Shown here: in pieces, positions 26,958 to 35,145 of the stretch
How positions within the stretch are numbered: position 1 is the stretch's first letter
How the letters are laid out: each line of letters begins with the position of its first letter
Assembly: GCF_002873455.1 (NCBI RefSeq)
Contig: NZ_MCUN01000019.1
Span: 1-64,000 of the forward strand
Direction: 5' to 3'
Length of the DNA: 64,000 nt
DNA from: Vibrio splendidus
Lineage (GTDB): Bacteria; Pseudomonadota; Gammaproteobacteria; Enterobacterales; Vibrionaceae
Notes under the pieces: model-generated
What the model saw: the letters and a program-made list of their open reading frames with translations, nothing else
Told to the model about the DNA's origin: nothing
The model's database searches: none
Program-made: the position numbers and the translations under genes

Positions 26958-27512
26958 ATGAAAATTGGTTATGCTCGTGTTAGCACCCAAGACCAAACGC
27001 TCGATGTTCAACTTGAACAACTTAAACGTCTTGGTTGTGACAAAATTTACCAAGAGCAAGCGAGCGGTAAATCCTCTGATAGAGAACAGCTTAACCTGTT
27101 GCTGGATTTTGCAAGGGAGGGAGATGTTATTCATGTTACCAAAGTCGACCGTATTGCTCGAAATACCATCGATGCTTTGCAAATTGCCGATCAACTAGCG
27201 CAAAAGAAAGCGGGTTTGGTGTTTCATGACTTGGGGGATTTAGATATCAATAGCGATGTAGGTAGAGTCATTTACACGACCATATCAGCGTTTGCTGAAA
27301 TGGAAAGAAAACGAATATTACAGCGTTGTAATGAAGGCAGAGAGCGTGCTCGCTCTGAAGGAAGGCATCTTGGCCGATTTCCTAATAAGATGCTTCATAC
27401 ACGTATTCAAGAGCTTGCAGGCCAAGGGATGAACAAGCATGCGATCAGTAAAGAGTTAGAGTGCAGTAGGACTACGGTCTATAAGGTTCTAGGAAAAAAT
27501 ATCTCTCTTTAG
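26958..27512 (+). CDS. Serine recombinase (resolvase/invertase family)
   Basis: The 184-aa protein is of the usual length. It starts MKIGYARVSTQDQTLDVQLEQL with catalytic Ser in ARVST. YQEQASGKSSDREQL, VTKVDRIARNTIDALQI (Arg motif) and FAEMERKRILQRCNEGR follow. The C-terminal helix-turn-helix is RIQELAGQGMNKHAISKELECSRTTVYKVL. It would resolve or invert DNA at paired sites; candidates are the region upstream and the 70-bp direct repeats. The start was chosen at the conserved MKIGYARVS. Confidence 0.92.
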   Translation: MKIGYARVSTQDQTLDVQLEQLKRLGCDKIYQEQASGKSSDREQLNLLLDFAREGDVIHVTKVDRIARNTIDALQIADQLAQKKAGLVFHDLGDLDINSDVGRVIYTTISAFAEMERKRILQRCNEGRERARSEGRHLGRFPNKMLHTRIQELAGQGMNKHAISKELECSRTTVYKVLGKNISL

Positions 27513-27552
27513 AATCGCGAATAAAGCTGTTCTTTAAATGAGTAAAGAGCTG

Positions 27553-27622
27553 ACTGACGTTGCTTCGCTCTGTCGGCTTCATACTGACTCTACATGCAAG
27601 CATATAGCAGCCAGCACGAACC
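27553..27622 (+). repeat. 70-bp direct repeat, copy B
   Basis: It matches 18521-18590 (four differences seen) and lies 40 bases after the resolvase stop. Recombination between the copies would remove about 9 kb. Confidence 0.75.
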
Positions 27623-27696
27623 TATCCCTTGATGAAATAAATAAATTTTCAGAATTTTAATTTAATTATTGTTGCAATGATTAAGAGGCAGAGAGA

Positions 27697-27966
27697 ATGA
27701 AAAAAGCAAGAATGAGCCAGGTTCAGAAAGAGGTCTTAAGATGTTTGGCCAAGGCGTTCATCAAAGGAATAAAATAAGGTAAGTCAACCGTCATCAACTT
27801 GGCCGTCAATCAAGTGCTTGGTAGAGATATTCACCCAAACAACTTCCGAGTTTCATGTAAAGATCTTGAAGAGTGCGGACTGGTCATGCGCAAAAAAGTG
27901 GAGCTAGATTGGTATATCAATATAACGCCTGAGGGGTTTGATAAGGCACTCACTTGGCTTGATTAA
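27697..27966 (+). pseudogene. Small unknown gene with one in-frame TAA
   Basis: A 90-codon frame starts MKKARMSQVQKEVLRCLAKAF after AAGAGGCAGAGAGA. TAA lies at 27775-27777, and then GKSTVINLAVNQVLGRDIHPNN, DLEECGLVMRKKVELDWYINITPEG continues to the end. The second part looks like a winged helix. The near copy of the 27-bp palindrome lies just upstream. Confidence 0.55.
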
Positions 27967-27997
27967 ACGATGCTTCTGAAACTTATTTTTGTCGGAT

Positions 27998-28062
27998 AGA
28001 AGGCACCTGTTACCAGGTGCCACCCTCCTCAGAACCGTACGTGCAACTTTCACTGCACACTA
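27998..28062 (-). mobile_element. Group II intron 3' end remnant (domains V-VI)
   Basis: The minus strand reads GTGTGCAGTGAAAGTTGCAC then GTACGGTTCTGAGG, the domain V hairpin of bacterial group II introns with its GAAA-type tetraloop. A perfect hairpin GGCACCTG-gtaa-CAGGTGCC follows in the domain VI position. The 5' strand of the basal helix and all of the intron upstream are missing, and no reverse transcriptase is present. Confidence 0.65.
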
Positions 28063-28157
28063 ACAAGAATACAAGCAATCACCTTTACATTGTGGAGTTA
28101 AGCGTTAGCAGTTCCTATCATTTACACCAAGCAAGTAACCCCTATAACAACCTAGTT

Positions 28158-29393
28158 CTACAGCGCATCCAGAAATGTCAGCAACTGACTAAGCTCACTT
28201 TCATCCACTCTAATCCAGCGTAGCATTTCACTGCGTCTGTCCAACGATTCATTATTATCGAGAATCATTTGATCGGAGACTGTCGGGTCCCGATAGTAGA
28301 AAATGGGACTGATATGATGCTTAACCACCCCTTCCAATGTAGGAAAAATACCATTATGTCCATATGGAGCCGTTTTAGATACCGCTACCAATGAAGGCGT
28401 TCTAAACGCATATCTATCCCTGTTGTCCAGAGTCACCAGTGCTCGACCAAAATCTTGTCCAAACATGTGGGGACCTTGATTTCCCTGAGGAACACCAATT
28501 GAATGAAATGACATATCACTCATTAAGTCCCCAGAATGACAAGAAGCACAACGCGCCTTACCATAAAAAAATATGGCACCGCGTTTTTGCTCTTTTGACA
28601 ATGAAGACGTATCGCCATTTATGTATTGTTCCCAAGCTGAAGGCGTACAATCCTCACTGATCTTCTGCCTTATGAAGCTTGCCAATGCATTACCAACCAT
28701 AGGTAATGTCAGGTCTACCGGAGGTATGTTGGCAGACTCCATTGCGGCCAGCAGCATTCGAACATCAGGATCATTTTTTTCGAGTAACCTTTCTTGAATG
28801 AAAGTATTTTGGGCGGGTACCTTGTCAGCATAGTATTGTGACTCAACTAGGTCGACATGGCGATTGGTATTGAATCGTTTACTGGTCCCTAGAAACTCGT
28901 CACGAGCCAACAGTGGTAAAACTGCCGCGACAGCGAGCGCAGAATCAAAGCCCAACGAGCTCCCCTCTCCAACGGGTGAAAAAATCTGTCCGTCAATAGC
29001 TTGAACCTTACCATCCCAAAAGAACGTATTGAATCGGCTATCACCCCGAGCAAAAAGAGTAACAGCGTTACGCGGCACAACTGCGCCACCACTAGCTAAC
29101 CTCTCCTCACCTTCACCTATCCCTCCAACACCAATCGCTAAAGGTAGCCCATCAGTGAGCGCCTTGTTATCAAGATGGCAATTAGCACAAGTAGTGTCCT
29201 TATCCCCACTCAAGACTGGGCGTTCAAAAACAACTTTGCCCACATTTGCCAAATACGAAGGTTCTTTCACCAACGGCTTTGAACAAACATTCCCTTCAAG
29301 CTCAAACGCTTGAATAGCTACCCTTAATGTCTCATCCAGAGACATGGCGCTAACCTGGAATGACGCAAACACAACAAGAAGCCAGGCTCTCAT
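28158..29393 (-). CDS. MauG-like di-haem protein of the His-Xaa-Ser system
   Basis: The 411-aa exported protein has a signal peptide (MRAWLLVVFASFQVSA). Two c-type haem sites are CANCH at 69-73 and CASCH at 282-286. The di-haem peroxidase core includes PRNAVTLFARGDSRFNTFFWDG, FRTPSLVAVSKTAPYGHNG and GVVKHH. MauG-type enzymes oxidise protein side chains, while relatives reduce peroxide. It is the last gene of the hxs operon, starting on the base after the previous stop. A MauG-like partner of Hxs systems is a recognised family (TIGR03981, from memory). The likely substrate is modified HxsA, which is inference. Confidence 0.88.
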   Translation of the reverse strand: MRAWLLVVFASFQVSAMSLDETLRVAIQAFELEGNVCSKPLVKEPSYLANVGKVVFERPVLSGDKDTTCANCHLDNKALTDGLPLAIGVGGIGEGEERLASGGAVVPRNAVTLFARGDSRFNTFFWDGKVQAIDGQIFSPVGEGSSLGFDSALAVAAVLPLLARDEFLGTSKRFNTNRHVDLVESQYYADKVPAQNTFIQERLLEKNDPDVRMLLAAMESANIPPVDLTLPMVGNALASFIRQKISEDCTPSAWEQYINGDTSSLSKEQKRGAIFFYGKARCASCHSGDLMSDMSFHSIGVPQGNQGPHMFGQDFGRALVTLDNRDRYAFRTPSLVAVSKTAPYGHNGIFPTLEGVVKHHISPIFYYRDPTVSDQMILDNNESLDRRSEMLRWIRVDESELSQLLTFLDAL

Positions 29394-29750
29394 TTACCTC
29401 TCCCTAAACCTATGTTGCTCTATCAATGGTTCAATTGAGCGTTGGTGCAGCTCTATTGCCTCCAGCCCAAGGTAACCAAGTACAGACTCTGGTACTCGCA
29501 TTGCAAGCATGATCTTCCGAGTTTTATCATATTCGTGGCACGCCAATAAATGTACTTTTGCTGTTTGGTTCAATGTCTTTGATTCCAATTGCTCAATATA
29601 CCAAGTCTCATCCATCGCCAGAGAGCACTCAGCGGTTTGCTCCATAAACTGATTTTTATAATAGAAGTATGCAAACACGGGTGAAACCACATAGATTCCT
29701 ATCCAGGCGATACAACACAGTGAAATAACGAAGTAAAAAACACGCTTCAT
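29394..29750 (-). CDS. Small membrane protein of the His-Xaa-Ser system
   Basis: The 118-aa protein has one N-terminal membrane segment or uncleaved signal (MKRVFYFVISLCCIAWIGIYVVSPVFAYF). A periplasmic helical part follows with two Cys (AECSLAMDETWY, HLLACHEYDK) that may pair. Its start overlaps the hxsA stop (ATGA), and its stop touches the MauG-like start. By position and size it fits the TIGR03982 Hxs-associated family (from memory). The role is unknown. Confidence 0.75.
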   Translation of the reverse strand: MKRVFYFVISLCCIAWIGIYVVSPVFAYFYYKNQFMEQTAECSLAMDETWYIEQLESKTLNQTAKVHLLACHEYDKTRKIMLAMRVPESVLGYLGLEAIELHQRSIEPLIEQHRFRER

Positions 29751-30271
29751 CGCGCAAGAATCCCTAGTGAATTCAATGTCACCGTATCAAGGGTTTGCGA
29801 GACAGGTATATTGTTGTCCACTCGATAGGCATTTAATGCTTTACGAGTTTGCTTGCCCATAATCCCATCGATGATTCCCTTGTAGTAACCACTTGTATAG
29901 AGTGCGAACTGAACTCGGATGATAAGCTCCTTACGTTTTTCTAATTCCTCTACAGTAGATACTGGTGGTTTGGTTGCAGGCGCTGTATAACTCGGGGTAG
30001 AAGGTTGAGTAAGGGGTTGGGATTTTTGCTTTTTAACTGGAGCACTATAGGTCGCCCCCGCGGACGACCGATGAGAACTATGACTTCTGTGGCTCCGATG
30101 CGCAGCGATGTATAGGGGAATAGCCTCATTTAGGGGCGCTAACACAACCTTGTCGAGTAAAAATTCATCTTTAACATCGTGCTCCTCCGGCGCTGCAGTA
30201 CCTGCGTCGGCACCTGAGTTTAAAGCGAAGAAACCTGGTAGTAAGGCAGCTAGATTGAAATTCCTTTTCAT
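29747..30271 (-). CDS. hxsA: HxsA: His-Xaa-Ser repeat protein, presumed modified substrate
   Basis: The 174-aa protein has a signal-like start (MKRNFNLAALLPGFFALNSGADA). Residues 58-69 are HRSHRSHSSHRS, four His-Xaa-Ser triplets and the defining target motif. A Pro/Thr/Ser-rich linker follows. At about 110-172 lies a peptidoglycan-binding domain (RVQFALYTSGYYKGIIDGIMGKQTRKALNAYR). The start at 30271 overlaps the hxsC stop by four bases (ATGA). Radical SAM enzymes HxsB and HxsC are thought to modify the repeat. The product is probably exported and held at the cell wall. The chemistry is not known from sequence. Confidence 0.9.
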   Translation of the reverse strand: MKRNFNLAALLPGFFALNSGADAGTAAPEEHDVKDEFLLDKVVLAPLNEAIPLYIAAHRSHRSHSSHRSSAGATYSAPVKKQKSQPLTQPSTPSYTAPATKPPVSTVEELEKRKELIIRVQFALYTSGYYKGIIDGIMGKQTRKALNAYRVDNNIPVSQTLDTVTLNSLGILAR

Positions 30272-31386
30272 ATTATTCTTCTTGGTGATGCATGATACTT
30301 TCCACGAGACGATGAGAAATAACCTCCACAACTGTCTTTTAACTGACAATCTGAACACTCACTAGGATAGTAGTTCTTCCAGTCTGATATAGATTTGACA
30401 GCGTACGATCTGATTGAAGAAGGTAAATGACAAAGTGGAAAATTAAACAGCGTCGGATTTAACCCGGCAATTTCAGCAGTCAACAGGCCCTTTATCAGGG
30501 CGTCTTCATAATCTTCTGGAGCGCACTCTAGCGCTGACCAGTTTCTTTTAGCCCAACCAGTCGCTTCCAGGTTCATTACCGACAACTGCACAACACCAGA
30601 AAAAACACGAGCAATGTATTCGGCAACTTGTGGTAACTCACTAGCGTTGTGTTGAGTCGGAATGAAGCGTACTTCCATCTTAATACCTGAGTTTCCAGCG
30701 TTGATCATCCCAACGACCGTTTGTGAAAACGCACCATCTCTTCCAACTAGATGATCATGAATTCGGCCTCTCACCGAATAGAGAGGAATACCGAAGGTAA
30801 TATCGAGGCGACTAGCCATCGAAGCCAACTCTCCAGTAAATTCTAAATCTGAAAATGCCCGCCCATTGGTCAGGACATGTAGGCGAGTATTGGGAGCATG
30901 GTCTGAAACAAACGCCAGAAATTTGATAAAAGCATCACCGTACAATAGTGGCTCCCCACCACTAATACCAACATCACCATCAAATCCAAATGCGGCTAGA
31001 GCGAGCGCTCCGTATGACAACAACCAGTCATCCTTTTCCTCTCGTGGAGGCTGCGAACAAAATAAGCAAAGGTTATTGCAGCGCTCGGTTACAAGCAGTG
31101 TGTTGTGATTGGCTCTTCGCGACAAAATAACGCGCAACTGCCCAAACTGGTTTATGTTGACCACATCGCCATCATCTACAGAATCATGTAAGGTCGCATG
31201 AGTGATAACACCAACAAAATCGTCACGAGCAGAATTCAGGGGCGCTTGTTGCTCTTTTGCAAGGAAGATCTGTTCTAAGTAACGACTGTCGCTCGTTCCT
31301 TTACCTTTGCGGATTTGATAAAACCCTGGGGTCGAAAATCCGTCTTCTTCCAACGAGAAGGTATCGGGTCGAATGACGTTACTCAT
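30268..31386 (-). CDS. hxsC: HxsC: radical SAM enzyme of the His-Xaa-Ser system
   Basis: The 372-aa protein has the radical SAM motif ERCNNLCLFCSQP (Cys at 103, 107, 110). GISGGEPLLYG (the GGE motif), LHVLTNGRAF and a C-terminal Cys cluster follow (YYPSECSDCQLKDSCGGYF), a likely SPASM-type auxiliary Fe-S site. It would cleave S-adenosylmethionine to make a radical and modify HxsA. The start at 31386 has AAGGAG upstream within the end of hxsB and overlaps it by 8 bases. Confidence 0.9.
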   Translation of the reverse strand: MSNVIRPDTFSLEEDGFSTPGFYQIRKGKGTSDSRYLEQIFLAKEQQAPLNSARDDFVGVITHATLHDSVDDGDVVNINQFGQLRVILSRRANHNTLLVTERCNNLCLFCSQPPREEKDDWLLSYGALALAAFGFDGDVGISGGEPLLYGDAFIKFLAFVSDHAPNTRLHVLTNGRAFSDLEFTGELASMASRLDITFGIPLYSVRGRIHDHLVGRDGAFSQTVVGMINAGNSGIKMEVRFIPTQHNASELPQVAEYIARVFSGVVQLSVMNLEATGWAKRNWSALECAPEDYEDALIKGLLTAEIAGLNPTLFNFPLCHLPSSIRSYAVKSISDWKNYYPSECSDCQLKDSCGGYFSSSRGKYHASPRRII

Positions 31387-32776
31387 ATAACCACTCCTTA
31401 AGCATCTCACCAATGCCATCTTCTACGTATAGGTGCTTAAGAATTAATGTGAACATTGCTTTGTGATACTGACAAAATCGAGAAAGGCTCTTATCGCCGA
31501 TTGGCTCTCCAAAAACACTAATGTTTTGACAAGGGTCTGAGCCACAAAACGGTTGGTACGCACAGGAGGCACACCCCGGATGGACAGAAATAAAAGACTG
31601 AGACAATATTGATTTGTACAGACTGTTTGACTCGATGACTGGCTCTTGAATGGTTCCAAGTGAAAAATCGATATCGGGGTTGGTTTTTTGAAGCATCCGA
31701 GCCTTATCGCTTCCATATATACGACCATCATAATTGAACATGATACAGTTTAGGATTAGGCCACTCGGGGATTTTAGGTCTGCGTATCCACTGTAATCCG
31801 CATTAAATATTCGTCTAAGGTGAATCAATGCAGAATGTTCGATGATTCTCTCCCCTGCGAGTCGCTTTCTATTTAAGACCTTCAAGAGTTGTTCATAAAA
31901 AGCAATGAACGCCTTAATATCGTACGTCTTAGCATTCCCTTTATTGGCAAAACCGTAAGGGCTTATCGGGCGAACAAACATGTCAGAAAATCCGAGAGCA
32001 CTATGCGCATCGACGATATCTTCAGGCTTTTGCAACAACGCCTCGGTTACCGTGGTAACGGTAGCAACCCTATCCGGACCTAACCTACGTCTAATTTTTT
32101 CAACGCCTTGTTTCACCAGTTCAAAGGAATTTCCACCCTTCAACACTCGATTGGAATTATGTGTGAGCGCCCCCCCATCGAGTGAAGTTGAGAAATTAAT
32201 AGGTTTGTCTTCACTCCATGTCAAAACGTCATCGCTCAGTAGAGAAAGGCTCGTTGCAATTACTATCTCAAACTGGTCGGCCCCCAGGTTAGAAGCCGCC
32301 TCCTGATAGATCTTTTGAACGAGATCAAACCTTAAAAGAGGCTCTCCACCTTGGATTTCCAGCTTGTATGGCGCATTTCCGAGGGAACGGATTCGTTCGA
32401 GCAAAAGGGGAATCAAGTCTGGATCTAGGTCGTAGTTACTTGCTTTAACAGAGGCTCGGCTCACTTGGCAATAATGGCATGTGTGATCACATCTTAGCGT
32501 TGGCACAATCATAAATATGGGATTGAAGTGGAGCGCCGACATTAAGCGTTTTGACATACCCGAAGCGAGAGAGCTAACCGAAGCAGATTGGTATTCGTCA
32601 TCACAAATAAAGAGCTTTCTTTCAAGCAACTCATCGATGACAGCATCATCGGTGGAGTTTTTATCTATCAGCGAATTGAGTTCCATTCTGCTCAAGTACG
32701 CATGAAACCCGGCCTGATTCGTTAATAACGCAATATCAGAGTCAAGAAACTCGAAGTTAAAAGGCAGTACGTTCAT
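31379..32776 (-). CDS. hxsB: HxsB: radical SAM enzyme of the His-Xaa-Ser system
   Basis: The 465-aa protein opens with a leader region of about 85 residues, perhaps peptide recognition. The radical SAM core has LRCDHTCHYCQVS (Cys at 96, 100, 103), LEIQGGEPLLRFD and NFSTSLDGGALTHN. The C-terminal SPASM-like cluster is HPGCASCAYQPFCGSDPCQN with a later FCQYH. It pairs with HxsC, the two-enzyme arrangement that defines the system. The start overlaps the hxsD stop by four bases. Confidence 0.9.
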   Translation of the reverse strand: MNVLPFNFEFLDSDIALLTNQAGFHAYLSRMELNSLIDKNSTDDAVIDELLERKLFICDDEYQSASVSSLASGMSKRLMSALHFNPIFMIVPTLRCDHTCHYCQVSRASVKASNYDLDPDLIPLLLERIRSLGNAPYKLEIQGGEPLLRFDLVQKIYQEAASNLGADQFEIVIATSLSLLSDDVLTWSEDKPINFSTSLDGGALTHNSNRVLKGGNSFELVKQGVEKIRRRLGPDRVATVTTVTEALLQKPEDIVDAHSALGFSDMFVRPISPYGFANKGNAKTYDIKAFIAFYEQLLKVLNRKRLAGERIIEHSALIHLRRIFNADYSGYADLKSPSGLILNCIMFNYDGRIYGSDKARMLQKTNPDIDFSLGTIQEPVIESNSLYKSILSQSFISVHPGCASCAYQPFCGSDPCQNISVFGEPIGDKSLSRFCQYHKAMFTLILKHLYVEDGIGEMLKEWLYE

Positions 32777-33048
32777 TTCAATAGTTTCTTCTCAACGGAG
32801 CTAAGAACAGCTGCGGAAATCCCTTCCAAATAACTACTGGTTTTCTCTGATAATTTTTCTCGAAGCAGATAGTCATTCAACAGGCGTTCGAATTCCAGAA
32901 TGATATCCTCATCTTGGGATGAAAAATGGACGGCCCACCGTGTGTCTTCATCTGCCAGCTTCCAGGTAGTTAAAGGAGACATCCAATACAAAGCATGCCG
33001 GACAACTGACTCTGAGAAAGTAGTTTTTTCTAATTGATGAATTAACAT
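32773..33048 (-). CDS. hxsD: HxsD: small protein of the His-Xaa-Ser system
   Basis: The 91-aa protein carries LLNDYLLRE at residues 56-64, the family signature LLNDYxLRE. It is probably a small helper or peptide-recognition protein for HxsB/HxsC. The start at 33048 is chosen for AGAAGG upstream. As first gene of the six-gene operon it lies after a 100-base AT-rich promoter region (33049-33160). Confidence 0.88.
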   Translation of the reverse strand: MLIHQLEKTTFSESVVRHALYWMSPLTTWKLADEDTRWAVHFSSQDEDIILEFERLLNDYLLREKLSEKTSSYLEGISAAVLSSVEKKLLK

Positions 33049-33479
33049 GCACACACCTTCTAATTGGATTTGCTCCCACAAAAGGCACGTTGAGTTTGTC
33101 GCTAAAGGAGTGCAAAATAATTATGTAAAGTGAAAATATAGCACCATATGCATTCTAGTGGTTATGATGAGAGTCGCATTTGAGAGGGTTGTTGGCCATT
33201 TAATTTTGAGGCATAAGTGCATTGATTTAAAAGAAATAGTTGCAATGATTTTTGTTCGAAAAACAACAGCTCTCTACTCATCGCCTTACTTCGCCACGGT
33301 TTAGATGCCTGATTGAAAGTCGTCCCCGAGCCTTGAGCTCTAAAGATAGCTTCCATTATGGAGGTCGCCAGCACTCCTAACAAAACATTTGCCGACATTA
33401 AGAGCGGCCAATGTTGTGAGCTTATCGCCAATATAGAATGAAAATATATGTCTTTCTTATCCCTTACTTGGCATTCAGT

Positions 33480-33528
33480 ATATCCTATATCCTATATCCT
33501 ATATCCTATATCCTATATCCTTTGCTGA
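33480..33528. repeat. Seven tandem copies of a 7-bp unit
   Basis: ATATCCT is repeated seven times without error. It lies between the hxs promoter side and the MepB-like gene, outside any supported gene. Copy number is likely to vary between strains. Confidence 0.95.
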
Positions 33529-33540
33529 TGGTTTTAGCTC

Positions 33541-33700
33541 AAAATCATTTTGGGGCAGATCTGAGCTAGCTGGCACTTTTTGAGAAAAGTGCCACGAGTA
33601 AAACTTCAGGTCTATGACGCCTCTGGACAAAACTTTGCCAGTGCTTTTGCTAAATTAGCAAACCACGAATAATCACAGGTATGGCAAAGTTGTTGTGAAG
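33541..33700 (+). repeat. Dispersed hairpin repeat, copy near mepB-like gene
   Basis: The hairpin is GGCACTTTT-tgag-AAAAGTGCC (33572-33593). The first 82 bases (33551-33632) are almost identical to 61151-61232. The 3' part (TTTTGCTAAATTAGCAAA) matches copies at 36.2, 39.4, 53.3 and 62.3 kb. Confidence 0.8.
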
Positions 33701-33763
33701 AGCTAGTGCGATGAATAGCATAGCACTAGCAAAAGTATTGGTTTAGGTACGCACTAAGTGCGA

Positions 33764-34366
33764 TTACGCTAAATTACCGAAGATCTTGGTGAATTTCTCA
33801 AAGTCTAAGATTGTATTATCTTCAATCCATAAAAAGTAATCACTTTGCCAGAGCTGAGTTTTCTTTGCTGAATTGGAAAACACTTTTGTTTTTAGCTCTC
33901 CACGGCTAGATGTCCATGGTGGAAACACTCTGAATGCCATTTTACCTTTAGCTTTATCTGAGGTAATGATTTTTTTATTAATCAAAACAGATAAAGGGAA
34001 GATAAACATCCCTCTTTTCGAAGATTCGTAATCATTAACCTCAACAAAAAGATAATCTAGATCATTCTTATCGTAAGGCATGGTTCTTCTAGATTCAGTG
34101 CTATTTTCATCTGGTCTCTTCCATATTGATAGAAAATTGCCGGGCCTATCTGGTGTAAGGTTCCCCTTTCGATAGATAACTTTCTTTTTATAGATAGAGA
34201 ATTCAAGAGCCTCATATTTACTATTCTGAGGGTATTGGTCTAACACTACGGGATGGGTTAATTCATACCCTTTAGATGTCAAATTATGACGTAAGAAAAA
34301 ATCCACATCAATGAGGTATTTACACTGAGTCAAAATATTTCCTTTTAATAAAAAACGATGCAACAT
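33764..34366 (-). CDS. MepB-like protein
   Basis: The 200-aa protein has a MepB-family core: EALEFSIYKKKVIYRKGNLTPDRPGNFLSIWKRP, DYLFVEVNDYESSKRGMFIFPLSVLINKKIIT, KGKMAFRVFPPWTSS and a closing QLWQSDYFL. MepB genes sit beside MepRA drug pumps in Gram-positives, but the biochemical role is unknown. Here it stands alone between repeats. The exact start is uncertain (ATG at 34366 or a later codon). Confidence 0.7.
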   Translation of the reverse strand: MLHRFLLKGNILTQCKYLIDVDFFLRHNLTSKGYELTHPVVLDQYPQNSKYEALEFSIYKKKVIYRKGNLTPDRPGNFLSIWKRPDENSTESRRTMPYDKNDLDYLFVEVNDYESSKRGMFIFPLSVLINKKIITSDKAKGKMAFRVFPPWTSSRGELKTKVFSNSAKKTQLWQSDYFLWIEDNTILDFEKFTKIFGNLA

Positions 34367-34499
34367 CCTAACTCTTCGAAGGTTCGTAATAAACCATTGG
34401 ATTACTCTCTAAAACCACCTTGTAAGTTTATGACGCCTTCAAATCGATTGATAGAGCAAGAATTATCGAGTTGCTTTGAGCTAAAAACAGCACTCTAAC

Positions 34500-34640
34500 A
34501 CCCATTTTTCAATCTTTGTGAGTTCTGGGTGCCAGATTAGTTCTATTTGGTCAAACACTGCTCACCTGTGAATGTAGACTTTTTGGCGAAACCAATTTAG
34601 GGGCAGAAGTGTTTTAGAGTAGTCGCACTAAGGCACTCTT
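34500..34640 (+). repeat. Dispersed repeat, 5' flank part
   Basis: CCAGATTAGTTCTATTTGGT and CTTTTTGGCGAAAC match the upstream part of the 62.2-kb copy, but the hairpin is lost here. 34640-34750 holds nothing recognised. Confidence 0.55.
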
Positions 34641-34751
34641 GTCCCTGAGCGCTAGAAACAGGCGCTCGCAAGAACCGAAATACTCCGACTAAGATACTCT
34701 GTCCCAATCAGAGTCAAACATTATACATTGTTGATTGAGACAGGCTTTCAA

Positions 34752-34892
34752 TTATCCTTTGTAATACTCCGTGTGAGCACACTTCGGGCATGGTGGTAAA
34801 GTATCATCATGATCATCTAAGTCGACTCGTTGACCGCATTTCTTACAGGTATAACTACCTTTACCCGGTTTTTCTCCTGTTGTAGCCATCAT
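34752..34892 (-). CDS. 46-aa zinc-ribbon protein
   Basis: It starts MMATTGEKPGKGSYTCKKCG and continues QRVDLDDHDDTLPPCPKCAHTEYYKG. Two CxxC pairs (CKKC, CPKC) 20 residues apart form a small zinc ribbon. GGAGAGCA precedes the start. Zinc-ribbon proteins of this size are widespread and poorly characterised. 34893-35145 holds no gene. Confidence 0.75.
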   Translation of the reverse strand: MMATTGEKPGKGSYTCKKCGQRVDLDDHDDTLPPCPKCAHTEYYKG

Positions 34893-35145
34893 TGCTCTCC
34901 ATATATTTAATTAGACTTCGCAGTACGCTCAGGCTCTGCACCTGAACTAAAACAAATATACAACCAAGCGCACATGAGAAATGTGACTAAGTTCGTTTTT
35001 CAAACGTTTGTAGCAATAGAGCTAAGGCACCTTTGTCCCTAATAACTATGTTGTTCAGGAGGTTTGGCTACTATCGCAGCCAATAGACGGCTATTGATTA
35101 CCCACCGAAGGAACGCTCTTCCTTAGGCAGTATTCAACCGACGAA

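Noticed and set aside
33162..33431. An 89-codon minus-strand frame upstream of hxsD
   Set aside because: No ribosome site, amino-acid composition typical of chance, and it overlaps the AT-rich promoter side of hxs. Similar strings may occur elsewhere as repeats, so it was not listed as a gene.
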